Below are positions 18,219-26,451 of a stretch of 64,000 bases of DNA, piece by piece. The position numbers and the translations under genes were made by a program. The stretch's first letter is position 1. Each line of letters starts with the position of its first letter. This stretch comes from Neptunomonas japonica DSM 18939 (GTDB lineage: Bacteria > Pseudomonadota > Gammaproteobacteria > Pseudomonadales > Balneatricaceae): contig NZ_KE383915.1 of NCBI RefSeq assembly GCF_000422765.1, positions 59,425-123,424 on the forward strand, given 5' to 3'. A model generated the notes under the pieces. It saw only the letters and a list, made by a program, of their open reading frames with translations. It had not been told where the DNA came from and did not search any database.

Positions 18219-19355
18219 CTAACCAAGCTCATATGATTTCACGGCATAGGAATCTGATTGGCTTATATGAGAAAACACATTATCAATGATTTCAATGGTG
18301 CCCCATATCTCTGTGTATGTTGATTTTCCTGTCTCTGTTATTTGTTTATGAATATGTATTTCTCGTTGCATCGCACTATCTGCCCACTGCTTACTTCCAC
18401 AGAACCTATGATGCCAGTCATGCGATGGTACAGTGCCTTGAAAAACAGCAATACGCACCGGTAACTCAATAAGAACATTACGTAATATCCATAAAAAACA
18501 ATCAAAGACATAAAGCCCAATATTAGAGCTATTCTCAGGAAATGGCGTCCCACAATAACGGCCATTTGTTAGTTGAATATGGCTTTGTTTTGAAGTGAGT
18601 GTAGTTGGAATCCAGATATGCTCACAGATTAATTGAAGCAATGCAGCTATCTGACAAAGCAACAGCATCGGGACTATATATGCCCAAAACACCAGCCAAA
18701 ATCCCGCATACACAGCCACCGAACATAAAACCAAGACCCACAAAACACTCATCACTTTTCTCACATTAGTACTGTGGAAAAAGTTATCTATAAATCGACT
18801 TTTCAATGACTGATAATGAAAAACTGGGCTTATGCATAATAGCAAAAGATGAACCCATAACTGTGCCTTGCTCTTTCCTGGGTCAAAACCTAGATCAATC
18901 ACTCTTTGAGCATCACAATCTTCTAAAGAGCCAAAATGCTTTCCGTGGTGCTTTAGATGATCCATTCGATAATACTGACAGCTCTGCACAAAAAATACCG
19001 TCGTCAGTAATTCCCCAAATAAAAAATCTAGCTTTCTATTTTTGAAAAAGACACCATGAGACATCATATGAATATTTGTGGTAATCATATAACGAGAACC
19101 AGCCACCAGAGATAATAATGAAACAAGTAAAAGTGCAATGTTATTATTAATAGTAAAAGCATACACACCTAAAATACCTACTATCAAATAAAGCATCGCC
19201 ATAATAAAATGTGTAGAACCGTTAGGAATAAATAAACGTTTTCTATTTAATATTTCTTTTCCCGAAAAAAGAACCCATAAAAAAATAAAAGGATAATTAT
19301 CAAACCGATGCGCATTGGTCGAAAAGTCCCCTCCAACATTTTTATATTCATCCAT
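18219..19355 (-). CDS. membrane fatty acid desaturase/hydroxylase-like protein
   Basis: A 378-residue integral membrane protein with the three histidine boxes of the diiron desaturase superfamily: HMMSH (96-100), HLKHH (133-137) and HDWHH (312-316). Several hydrophobic segments lie between boxes two and three. CGGAGAG precedes the ATG. The sequence is distinctly AT-rich compared with its neighbours, and it stands alone, which suggests late acquisition. The superfamily covers acyl-lipid desaturases, carotenoid ketolases and hydroxylases; I cannot pick among them. The C-terminal 60 residues after box three are not familiar. Confidence 0.75.
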   Translation of the reverse strand: MDEYKNVGGDFSTNAHRFDNYPFIFLWVLFSGKEILNRKRLFIPNGSTHFIMAMLYLIVGILGVYAFTINNNIALLLVSLLSLVAGSRYMITTNIHMMSHGVFFKNRKLDFLFGELLTTVFFVQSCQYYRMDHLKHHGKHFGSLEDCDAQRVIDLGFDPGKSKAQLWVHLLLLCISPVFHYQSLKSRFIDNFFHSTNVRKVMSVLWVLVLCSVAVYAGFWLVFWAYIVPMLLLCQIAALLQLICEHIWIPTTLTSKQSHIQLTNGRYCGTPFPENSSNIGLYVFDCFLWILRNVLIELPVRIAVFQGTVPSHDWHHRFCGSKQWADSAMQREIHIHKQITETGKSTYTEIWGTIEIIDNVFSHISQSDSYAVKSYELG

Positions 19356-19576
19356 AATAACTCTCCGAGTATACCTGCAATTTTTTATTATTTAACACAA
19401 AGATTTAAATTATATATAACTCTATAGAAAATACATTTTAATCTTGTAAAAAAACAGTAAAAGCTCAAGAAAATCAAAAGATAAGTAGTAGGGAGAAGGT
19501 TAGTTAACGCCACACGCTAAATACATGCGGCGCCTCTTGTTCACTCTTAAAATACTGGGCAAATAACAATGCTTAT

Positions 19577-20686
19577 CTATTTACGAATAAGCGTTCCTGT
19601 TCCATCTGCATGCCACTGATAAACGCCAAAATAAAAACCATTAAGATCACCCTTATCGTCCCAACTGATAGGACCAATGACGGTATCAATAGTCTCCGCT
19701 CGCAAAGCGGCAGCTACTTTCTGAGTATCTTGCATACCTACACGTTGAATGGCATCTGCAAACGCTTGAACAGCAGCATAGCTTGTCCAGATAAAAGGGC
19801 CTTTAGGATCAACGCCTTTATTCTTTAGTAACTCAACAACCCCATGGTTTTTGTCCATCAGGTCATAACGCTCTGGCAGTGTTACAAGTAAGCCTTCAAC
19901 AGCCTCACCTGCAAGATAAGCAATATCTTTATTACCGAGACCTTCTGGTCCCATATAAACGGGGTTAAAACCAACATCTTTTGCTTGGCGCATAATAAGC
20001 GCTAATTCCGGGTGATAACCACCATAATAGACAAAATCAACATTATGCCGCTTAAGCTTGCCTATCAACGCAGAAAAATCTTTTTCGCCATGGTTTACGC
20101 CATCTGTACTCACTATATTAATGCCATTAGTTAGCAAGTGGTTTCGCACTATTGTCGCAACGCCTTTCCCGTACTGTTGCTTATCGTGAATAATAGCAAC
20201 ACGCTGGGGTTTAACTATCTCAGAGATATAACCAGCAGCAGTTTTCCCCTGCTCAGAATCCAAACCAATAGTGCGGAATACATTTTGATAACCACGTCGG
20301 GTAATGCCTGGATTAGTTGAACCAGTAATTACTAATACATCTTCATCCTGATAAACATCGGTAGCCGGCTGGGTCGAGCTAGAACAAAGGTGCCCAACAA
20401 CATACTTAACACCATCTTTAATGACACGATTTGCCACAGAAACAGCTTGCTTGGGCTCACACGCATCATCGTACTCTATTACTTTAATTAAATGACCGTT
20501 AACACCACCCGCTTTGTTCAGCATTTCAATTGCAGCGTAAGCACCCTGTAATTGCATCTGCCCATACGGTGAAACCGGACCAGAGAACGGCCCAGCAATA
20601 CCTATTTTGAGCACATCACTCGATTGAGCAGGTAGGCTCATTGCTGCAAGTAATACAGTTATAGAGAGTTTTTTTATTAGCTTCAT
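19577..20686 (-). CDS. periplasmic branched-chain amino-acid-type substrate-binding protein
   Basis: Type 1 periplasmic binding protein (LivJ/LivK-like) of 369 residues with a signal peptide ending near AQSSD. Seen: IGIAGPFSGPVSPYGQMQLQ, VVGHLCSSSTQPATDVY and YYGGYHPELALIMRQAKDVG, typical of the Peripla_BP_6 family. No permease or ATPase genes are adjacent, so it either serves a transporter encoded elsewhere or is a sensor-type orphan. AGGAAACC precedes the ATG, and a 9-bp hairpin sits in the leader. Ligand not inferable. Confidence 0.88.
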   Translation of the reverse strand: MKLIKKLSITVLLAAMSLPAQSSDVLKIGIAGPFSGPVSPYGQMQLQGAYAAIEMLNKAGGVNGHLIKVIEYDDACEPKQAVSVANRVIKDGVKYVVGHLCSSSTQPATDVYQDEDVLVITGSTNPGITRRGYQNVFRTIGLDSEQGKTAAGYISEIVKPQRVAIIHDKQQYGKGVATIVRNHLLTNGINIVSTDGVNHGEKDFSALIGKLKRHNVDFVYYGGYHPELALIMRQAKDVGFNPVYMGPEGLGNKDIAYLAGEAVEGLLVTLPERYDLMDKNHGVVELLKNKGVDPKGPFIWTSYAAVQAFADAIQRVGMQDTQKVAAALRAETIDTVIGPISWDDKGDLNGFYFGVYQWHADGTGTLIRK

Positions 20687-20706
20687 GATGGTTTCCTAAA
20701 GCGTGA

Positions 20707-20731
20707 TAAGCAGGCGGATAGTGCCTGCTTA
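20707..20731 (-). promoter_or_regulatory. leader hairpin before substrate-binding protein gene
   Basis: TAAGCAGGC and GCCTGCTTA form a perfect 9-bp stem with a 7-base loop, ending 10 bases before the ribosome site of the gene at 20686. There is no T-run on the minus strand, so it looks more like an mRNA-stabilising or protein-binding hairpin than a terminator. Confidence 0.4.
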
Positions 20732-20868
20732 CATTATTAATTAGGATGCTTGTGGCTTCCCAGTTAAATGATTCAATCAACGCAAAGGATAATGTACTTA
20801 TAACGAGTAAAAAGCACTGATTTAACGCAATTCTCTTTGATTATTAGAATCTGAAGTATCACCAGTGT

Positions 20869-21369
20869 TTATTGTAAACGGCGTACGATGGCATCACTTA
20901 GCTGCATAACCCTTTTTCGATTAACCCCTAAATCACTATAGCCTGCCCGTGAAGCCGAGCGAAAATGTAGTAGGTTATTTTTCGGATCATAACGTGTTTC
21001 AACATCATCAATAAAACCAAATAAAGAAGAGTGAAAGGTAGCTGCTAAATACAATGAATCTGAATGAAGCCCTTGATTTTCTTGAAGCCTACCACCCGCA
21101 TCGGTGATCACTTCTTTTATTGTTGAAATAATCTCTACTGAAGATAAGTTTGCACGCACACCTGCTTCACTCAAATCAATAGGCTGTATGAAATGTGACG
21201 TATCTTCAGGGTATTCACTACATACACAATTGGGCTTCTGTATGCACGCAGCCAACTTAGTATCTACCAATCCGAGTGGCTGGTTGTTTTTCGTAAGATA
21301 ACTTAATACAAAGAAACCGATAATAACTGCAGAGATAACTACAACGATTAACGTTAATAAAAGTTTCAT
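20869..21369 (-). CDS. DUF1499 family membrane-anchored protein
   Basis: A 166-residue protein with one N-terminal membrane segment (about 3-25) and a DUF1499 domain (CIQKPNCVCSEYPED at the start, YDPKNNLLHFRSASRAGYSDLGVNRKR at the end). The function of the family is not known to me. It is third in a minus-strand run after dsbD and a small cytochrome c, with gaps of 34 and 74 bases, so a link to periplasmic redox work is possible but only by position. Confidence 0.78.
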   Translation of the reverse strand: MKLLLTLIVVVISAVIIGFFVLSYLTKNNQPLGLVDTKLAACIQKPNCVCSEYPEDTSHFIQPIDLSEAGVRANLSSVEIISTIKEVITDAGGRLQENQGLHSDSLYLAATFHSSLFGFIDDVETRYDPKNNLLHFRSASRAGYSDLGVNRKRVMQLSDAIVRRLQ

Positions 21370-21443
21370 CGTGTAACATCCTTATCGCTGACATATAGCT
21401 GCTGATTTAAAAGAGGCTGATGGCTTCCCATCAGCACACAAAA

Positions 21444-21764
21444 CTACTTTGCAAATTTATAATATTCACGGTTCAAATAAGCGGCCACATCGCTAACATC
21501 TTCAGGGAACCAGCCTACATCAAGGTTGGTATTGCACCCTTCAACTCTACTTTCAAGTTTTGCATAGGTGGTAGCTTTACGGTCTTCACGCTGATAAATC
21601 TCAGTGCCATGACAGGTTTCGCAATTAGCATCAGTATACTGCTCACCGCTGATAGTTCGCTCTATCTCTACTTCTTGATACAGCTCTAACCCGCTATCGG
21701 CATTACCCGCAAACACCGACGATGAGCTCAATATCAAAGCAACGCTTAAAGAACTTATTTTCAT
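21444..21764 (-). CDS. small periplasmic c-type cytochrome
   Basis: A 106-residue exported protein: signal peptide up to about Ala19, then a single heme c attachment motif CETCH (48-52). There is no obvious Met ligand motif of the usual kind near the end, and the short length suggests a one-heme electron carrier. GGGAGGAAA precedes the ATG. It lies between dsbD and DUF1499 on one strand. DsbD supplies reductant for heme c attachment, so linkage to dsbD is sensible. Confidence 0.82.
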   Translation of the reverse strand: MKISSLSVALILSSSSVFAGNADSGLELYQEVEIERTISGEQYTDANCETCHGTEIYQREDRKATTYAKLESRVEGCNTNLDVGWFPEDVSDVAAYLNREYYKFAK

Positions 21765-21798
21765 ATTTCCTCCCTGTGGCCCGCAGCCATTCTTATTT

Positions 21799-23718
21799 TT
21801 ATGACCCTGTTAGCCTTGTCAAATGACTAACGAAGTCAGATGGATCTATAACACCAATTAATGTCAGCTCCGAGCGTAGCACACCCGATTGATTATAAAA
21901 AATAAGCGCCGGAGGACCAATGACCTTATAGGCTTTATTAAGTGATTTGGAATCAGCATCATTCGCTGTCACATCAACCTTAATGCGCACAAAGCCAGAT
22001 AGCGCTTGCTGTACTTTCGCATCGGCAAAAGTGACATGCTCAAGCTCAATACACGAAATACACCAATCAGCATAAAAATCCAACATGACAGGCTTACCGG
22101 TTATTTTCGCTTGCTTTAAAAGTGGCTCTAATTCACTTATTGATGTCACTGTAACAAAGCTTAATTTATTAACTTGAGAATTAGCAGAAGAATTAGAAGC
22201 TAAGCCTTTTAGCGGATAAATTAAACTGTTACCACCTGAGAACACTCCAACCAATAAAGCCGACCCATAGAGTAATAGCATTACTCCAACACCTTTCCAT
22301 AGCTTTAACCAACCCTTGGCATCAGGTGGAATTCCATCAACAGCCCGCATATATATTGCAGCAATAATAAGGATGATCGCTGTCAAAGTCATGGTGACGG
22401 ATACGGGCACTACACGGTCGAGCATCCACACAGCCATCAATAACAAAGCCACACCAAACCCGGCTTTGATAGAATCCATCCAACGCCCAGCTTTAGGTAA
22501 TAGTTTCCCTGCAGAGGCACCTATCAACAAAATCGGAACTCCCATTCCCATACTTAGTGTGAACAAGGCAAGTCCACCCATAACAGGGTCTCCGGTCTGG
22601 CCTATATAAATAAGAGCACCGGCTAAAGGCGCTGCCATACATGGACCAACAATCAGCGCTGATAACAGCCCCATAACGGCAACGCCGGTTACCGTTCCGC
22701 CTTGTTGATGATGGCTAGTTTTATTCAATTTGCTTTGCCATGCATTTGGCAACTGAAGCTCATAAAAGCCAAACATAGACAACGAAAGCATGACAAATAC
22801 CAGGCTGAAAAAACCAATAATCCACGCGTTCTGAAAAGCCGCTTGTAAATTTTCGCCAAACAAGCCAGCTAGGACGCCAGCCACAGTATAAGTAACAGAC
22901 ACAGCCAGCACATATACCATCGACAAAAACATCGCCCTTCGTGTCGTTATTCTATGACCGTGCCCTGCAATAATGCTGGAGATAATAGGAATCATAGGAA
23001 ACACACATGGCGTTAACGACAAAGCCAAACCTGCCAAGAAAAAAGCCCCTAGCGTAAGTAACAGATTATCGCCCGAAATAAGACTAGCAAATTGATCCTG
23101 TTCACTCAAAAACCCAGCCTGACTATTAAGCGCTACTTGAGAGACACCATTATTAGCCTGCCCCAAGGAACGACTATTTTCAGATACTGTTTCAGAAGAA
23201 GCATCAGCGGGTATAGACGCTATTTTCACAATCTCGGCTGGAATATTAGTAAGCGCCAAATCTGTAGTTACTGGCGGATAACAGATGCCTCCTTCCCAAC
23301 ACCCCTGATAGGTGATTTTCAAGCTTCCGTCAGTTGGGGTTCCTGTTACGCTGCGAACTTGTAAGGTGACATCTGCACTTTTATGAAACACCTCAACGGT
23401 ACCAAATAAAGGATCATCTTTTGTATCTGTTGCACCGTTGATATGACTAATAATTTCTAGCGTTTTAGAGGGAACAACTTTTATACGATCTCGATATAAA
23501 TAATAGTCATCTGGAATATCCCAACGTAAAAAAACCTGACCATTATCACCTACTTCAGGCACAAAGATGTATGCTTTCTCAACGGGTAAAGGGCCATCGC
23601 CTGCCTGCCCTGCTGAACTTTTCTTATCGAAAAACCCGGCATTGGCAAATGAAACACTCATCGCCAGAACACAAATAATTGTGAGGGTTTTAATTACTAT
23701 TTTTATTGCGCTCGGCAC
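21799..23718 (-). CDS. dsbD: thiol:disulfide interchange protein DsbD
   Basis: Carries electrons from cytoplasmic thioredoxin across the inner membrane to DsbC, CcmG and others. Domain order: signal peptide; N-terminal immunoglobulin-like domain with Cys pair (GCWEGGICYPPV); eight-helix membrane domain with SLTPCVFPMIPI and VGPCMAAPLAG cysteines; C-terminal thioredoxin domain with WCISC (usually WCVAC). The ATG at 23742 has no ribosome site; GTG at 23718, nine bases after AGGAG, gives a compact signal peptide, so I prefer it, with moderate certainty. First gene of the dsbD-cytochrome-DUF1499 run. Confidence 0.93.
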   Translation of the reverse strand: MPSAIKIVIKTLTIICVLAMSVSFANAGFFDKKSSAGQAGDGPLPVEKAYIFVPEVGDNGQVFLRWDIPDDYYLYRDRIKVVPSKTLEIISHINGATDTKDDPLFGTVEVFHKSADVTLQVRSVTGTPTDGSLKITYQGCWEGGICYPPVTTDLALTNIPAEIVKIASIPADASSETVSENSRSLGQANNGVSQVALNSQAGFLSEQDQFASLISGDNLLLTLGAFFLAGLALSLTPCVFPMIPIISSIIAGHGHRITTRRAMFLSMVYVLAVSVTYTVAGVLAGLFGENLQAAFQNAWIIGFFSLVFVMLSLSMFGFYELQLPNAWQSKLNKTSHHQQGGTVTGVAVMGLLSALIVGPCMAAPLAGALIYIGQTGDPVMGGLALFTLSMGMGVPILLIGASAGKLLPKAGRWMDSIKAGFGVALLLMAVWMLDRVVPVSVTMTLTAIILIIAAIYMRAVDGIPPDAKGWLKLWKGVGVMLLLYGSALLVGVFSGGNSLIYPLKGLASNSSANSQVNKLSFVTVTSISELEPLLKQAKITGKPVMLDFYADWCISCIELEHVTFADAKVQQALSGFVRIKVDVTANDADSKSLNKAYKVIGPPALIFYNQSGVLRSELTLIGVIDPSDFVSHLTRLTGS

Positions 23719-23940
23719 CCTGAGGCACTCCTGAATTGTCATTTAATATGCTATGGACTACAGGTGATCAGTTGAGTTCGCTTTAAGAGGATGATTTAGA
23801 AACTAAATTATTCCTGAGCAGAAAACATACGACAACATTTAATTAACATTGTAACACTACTCTTTGGTCATATCCTTTTAGGTTTTGAGACAAGTAGCCT
23901 GTAAAAACCCTTATATAAGTCATGACTTTATGGTAAAAAG

Positions 23941-24015
23941 ATGCGTACTTATGATTATGCTGTACGGCCAAGATATCGGCTTGTACTGAACTGCTTCAGG
24001 AAAAATGTACCATGA
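23941..24015 (+). other. Tyr-rich short ORF overlapping DAHP synthase start
   Basis: A 24-codon frame starting MRTYDYAVRPRY contains three TAT tyrosine codons in its first twelve and one Phe codon later. Its stop overlaps the DAHP synthase ATG as ATGA. Only a weak GGTAAAAAG precedes its ATG. This geometry allows translational coupling and, in principle, aminoacyl-tRNA-dependent control of an aromatic pathway gene. No attenuator-type terminator is visible. It may be chance. Confidence 0.3.
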
Positions 24016-25079
24016 CTGATAACCGCGTAGAAAACCTTAATATCGAATCCCATTCGGTCCTGATCACACCCGAAGACCTTAAAAACAAATTACCGATCAG
24101 TGAAGCTGCTGCAGTGGCTGTTATGAATGGCCGTAAAGTCATTCGTGATATTTTAGACGGGACAGACAAACGCCTTTTCGTTGTGATCGGCCCATGCTCT
24201 ATTCATGATGTTGATGCTGCAATTGAGTACGGTAAGCGACTTAAAGAACTATCGGAACAAGTTAAAGATTCTATATATATAGTCATGCGTGTTTATTTTG
24301 AAAAACCACGTACAACAGTTGGCTGGAAAGGCTTAATCAACGACCCGCACCTAAATGACTCTTTCGATATCGAAGAAGGGCTACATATTGCGCGTAAGTT
24401 AATGTTAGACCTCTCTGAAATGGGGCTCCCGTTAGCTACTGAAGCTCTAGATCCAATCTCTCCACAATATATGCAGGATCTGATTTCATGGTCTGCTATT
24501 GGTGCTCGCACAACTGAGTCCCAGACACACCGTGAAATGTCTTCGGGTCTTTCATGCGCTGTTGGCTTCAAAAATGGTACTGACGGCGGCCTAACCGTTG
24601 CGACAAACGCACTAAACTCTGTCCAACATCCGCACAATTTTTTAGGTATAAATCCCGACGGCCAGGTGTCAATCATCCGTACTAAAGGTAACCAGTACGG
24701 GCATATTGTTCTTCGTGGCGGTGACGGCAAACCTAACTATGATTCAGTGAATGTTGCTATGTGTGAACAGGCACTAGAAAAATCAGGCCTTAAGAAAAAC
24801 ATTATGATTGATTGTAGTCATGCCAATTCAAGTAAAGATGCCGCCCTGCAACCACTGGTTGCTGAAAATGCTGCAAATCAGATTCTTGAAGGTAATAAAT
24901 CAATTGTCGGTTTGATGATTGAGTCCAACCTTGAGTGGGGCAATCAGTCTATTCCTGAAAACTTGGACGATCTTAAATACGGCGTATCTGTTACTGATGC
25001 TTGTATCGACTGGCCAGCAACTGAAAAGTGCTTGCTAGAGATGAACAAAAAGCTAAAAGACGCACTAGCAAAACGATAG
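24012..25079 (+). CDS. 3-deoxy-7-phosphoheptulonate synthase (class I DAHP synthase)
   Basis: First step of the shikimate pathway: PEP plus erythrose 4-phosphate to DAHP. The 355-residue protein is a typical AroF/AroG/AroH-type enzyme. Seen: VVIGPCSIHD (metal Cys, about residue 61), VYFEKPRTTVGWKGLINDP, GARTTESQTHREMSSGLS, GFKNGTDG and DCSHANSSKD. Feedback specificity (Tyr, Phe or Trp) cannot be read safely from sequence by eye. Monocistronic: a strong terminator follows directly. AGGAAAAATGTACC supplies the ribosome site. A Tyr-rich short ORF overlaps its start. Confidence 0.95.
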   Translation: MTDNRVENLNIESHSVLITPEDLKNKLPISEAAAVAVMNGRKVIRDILDGTDKRLFVVIGPCSIHDVDAAIEYGKRLKELSEQVKDSIYIVMRVYFEKPRTTVGWKGLINDPHLNDSFDIEEGLHIARKLMLDLSEMGLPLATEALDPISPQYMQDLISWSAIGARTTESQTHREMSSGLSCAVGFKNGTDGGLTVATNALNSVQHPHNFLGINPDGQVSIIRTKGNQYGHIVLRGGDGKPNYDSVNVAMCEQALEKSGLKKNIMIDCSHANSSKDAALQPLVAENAANQILEGNKSIVGLMIESNLEWGNQSIPENLDDLKYGVSVTDACIDWPATEKCLLEMNKKLKDALAKR

Positions 25080-25094
25080 AACACACCACTACCT

Positions 25095-25130
25095 AAAGGG
25101 CTCCGCTTAACCAAGCCGAGCCCTTTTTAG
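25095..25130 (+). terminator. Rho-independent terminator of DAHP synthase gene
   Basis: AAAGGGCTC and GAGCCCTTT form the outer stem, with an inner GCTT/AAGC pair, followed by TTTTTAG. It lies 15 bases after the stop codon. Confidence 0.9.
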
Positions 25131-25143
25131 TGTATAGGCTCAA

Positions 25144-25380
25144 CTAACGAGATAATGGCAATGCAACACCGATTGCTACAAACTTCCCAGCACAACATTG
25201 ATTGAAGCGCTTTCCTTACTTCACTAACCACGGCTTTACACGATATAAAATTCGTGCCACAAAATATTCAACAACAAACTCTATAACTGAAAAAATTAGC
25301 GCCAATAATCCATTCGGCCCCGAAAAAAGAGACAAACAGGTAACGGCTATTAAGTAGACCAGCCATGTCTGAAGCTCCAT
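25144..25380 (-). pseudogene. LysE/RhtB amino-acid exporter remnant, internally deleted
   Basis: Reading the minus strand from the ATG at 25380 gives MELQTWLVYLIAV...SGPNGLLAL, the normal N terminus of a LysE/RhtB exporter, running directly into ...RILYRVKPWLVK, a TAA stop at 25216-25218, and then, still in frame, FNQCCAGKFVAIGVALPLSR and TAG at 25144. The part after the stop is the usual family C terminus. About 78 codons remain of a normal 200-210, so roughly 130 codons are missing in frame and one codon has become a stop. It lies 17 bases after the ABM gene on the same strand, as in an operon. Identification is by my recognition of the family ends. Confidence 0.7.
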
Positions 25381-25397
25381 TGCTAACACGTCTTAAC

Positions 25398-25691
25398 TTA
25401 AAACGAATACTCACGCGAAATATGTGCGACTTGCACAGTATACGACTCATACCAACGCTCACGGCCCAGCTGCTGCGCTATCTTATGTTCAGCATGCGAT
25501 TTCCAAGCGCGAATACTTTCCTCATTAGGCCAGTAGGATAATGCAATCTCATTGGCGCCTTCTGTTACTGCTGTAAATTCTATACAGCCAAATTGCTCTA
25601 TTGCTATATCTCGCATTTTATTGGCAACAGAAAAATATTCACTATCTAACTCGCGTGTTTTTGCACGAAATATGACTACATACACAATCAA
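25398..25691 (-). CDS. ABM-domain (antibiotic biosynthesis monooxygenase-like) protein
   Basis: A 97-residue dimeric alpha-beta barrel protein of the ABM superfamily. Seen: MIVYVVIFRAKTRE at the start, FGCIEFTAVTEGANEIALSYW in the core and the WKSHAEHKIAQQLGRERWYESY segment. Members include quinone monooxygenases (YgiN), heme-degrading enzymes and many of unknown role. It is followed closely by the LysE remnant, so the pair was once a small operon. No substrate can be assigned. Confidence 0.78.
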   Translation of the reverse strand: MIVYVVIFRAKTRELDSEYFSVANKMRDIAIEQFGCIEFTAVTEGANEIALSYWPNEESIRAWKSHAEHKIAQQLGRERWYESYTVQVAHISREYSF

Positions 25692-25873
25692 AATACCTCG
25701 GTGTAATTATCTAATCTAAGTGTTAGTAGGTCATTCAAGGCCATAAAACATATAAAACCTTGAGTAATTAACTATACAGGCCTCAACTTTCATCTATTCT
25801 GTCGTATCTGTTAAACTTTTTTTATATTTAGTCGTCCTATATTATCTCAGCCTCTTAGAAGGATCTATTTTAC

Positions 25874-26380
25874 ATGCTTTCTGTTTTTCGATGTATTAAC
25901 CGCTCTGCCCTATTCTGGCTAGCGATGATTGTTCTTTGTATTAGCATGGAATCTATCGCTCTTTATTACCAATACGTATTAGATTATGGCCCCTGCGTAC
26001 TTTGTGTACATATTCGTGCGTGGGTGTTTGCGCTATTAATTATCTCTATTATTGGTTTTATACTGCGTAAAACACGCTTGGGACTCATTATATCTAACCT
26101 AGTCGCTCTTGCATTTTCTATAGGTATGCTAGAGCGAGCTTATACAACTCTAGGAATCGAGCGAGGCTTTGTTGATGGAAGCTGCACGCTAAGCTCGGGC
26201 TTTCCTTCGTGGCTAGCGCTAGACAAGTGGATACCATATGCATTCGAGCCTTGGGAAGCCTGTGGCTACACTCCAGAGTTACTATTTGGCATCACTATGG
26301 CCGAAGGCTTAATTGTACTATCCGCTGGGCTATTGATTGTGATGTTATTAATGCTGCTAACAAGTCTATCAAAACGCTAA
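25874..26380 (+). CDS. dsbB: disulfide bond formation protein DsbB
   Basis: Inner-membrane protein that reoxidises DsbA and passes electrons to quinone. The 168-residue protein has four membrane segments and both functional cysteine pairs: C41/C44 in GPCVLCVHIRAW and C104/C130 in the second periplasmic loop, at the same residue numbers as E. coli DsbB. AAGGA precedes the ATG. It stands alone between the ABM gene and a convergent DUF3179 gene. Confidence 0.93.
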   Translation: MLSVFRCINRSALFWLAMIVLCISMESIALYYQYVLDYGPCVLCVHIRAWVFALLIISIIGFILRKTRLGLIISNLVALAFSIGMLERAYTTLGIERGFVDGSCTLSSGFPSWLALDKWIPYAFEPWEACGYTPELLFGITMAEGLIVLSAGLLIVMLLMLLTSLSKR

Positions 26381-26406
26381 TCCTCCCCCTTTAATTGTCC
26401 GCCCAC

Positions 26407-26441
26407 CTCCCCCTCGCAACCCACTGCGTTGCGAAAGGGAG
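26407..26441. terminator. long hairpin between dsbB and DUF3179 gene
   Basis: CTCCC...TCGCAAC pairs with GTTGCGA...GGGAG across a 7-base loop, 12 bp with small internal bulges. It lies between two convergent genes, where a bidirectional terminator is expected, but it has no clear T-run. A REP-like element is the alternative. Confidence 0.5.
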
Positions 26442-26451
26442 ATAGCTTGCT

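Noticed and set aside
25268..25462. Minus-strand 64-codon frame across the ABM end
   Set aside because: It is out of frame with the ABM gene; the LysE remnant in another frame explains the sequence better.
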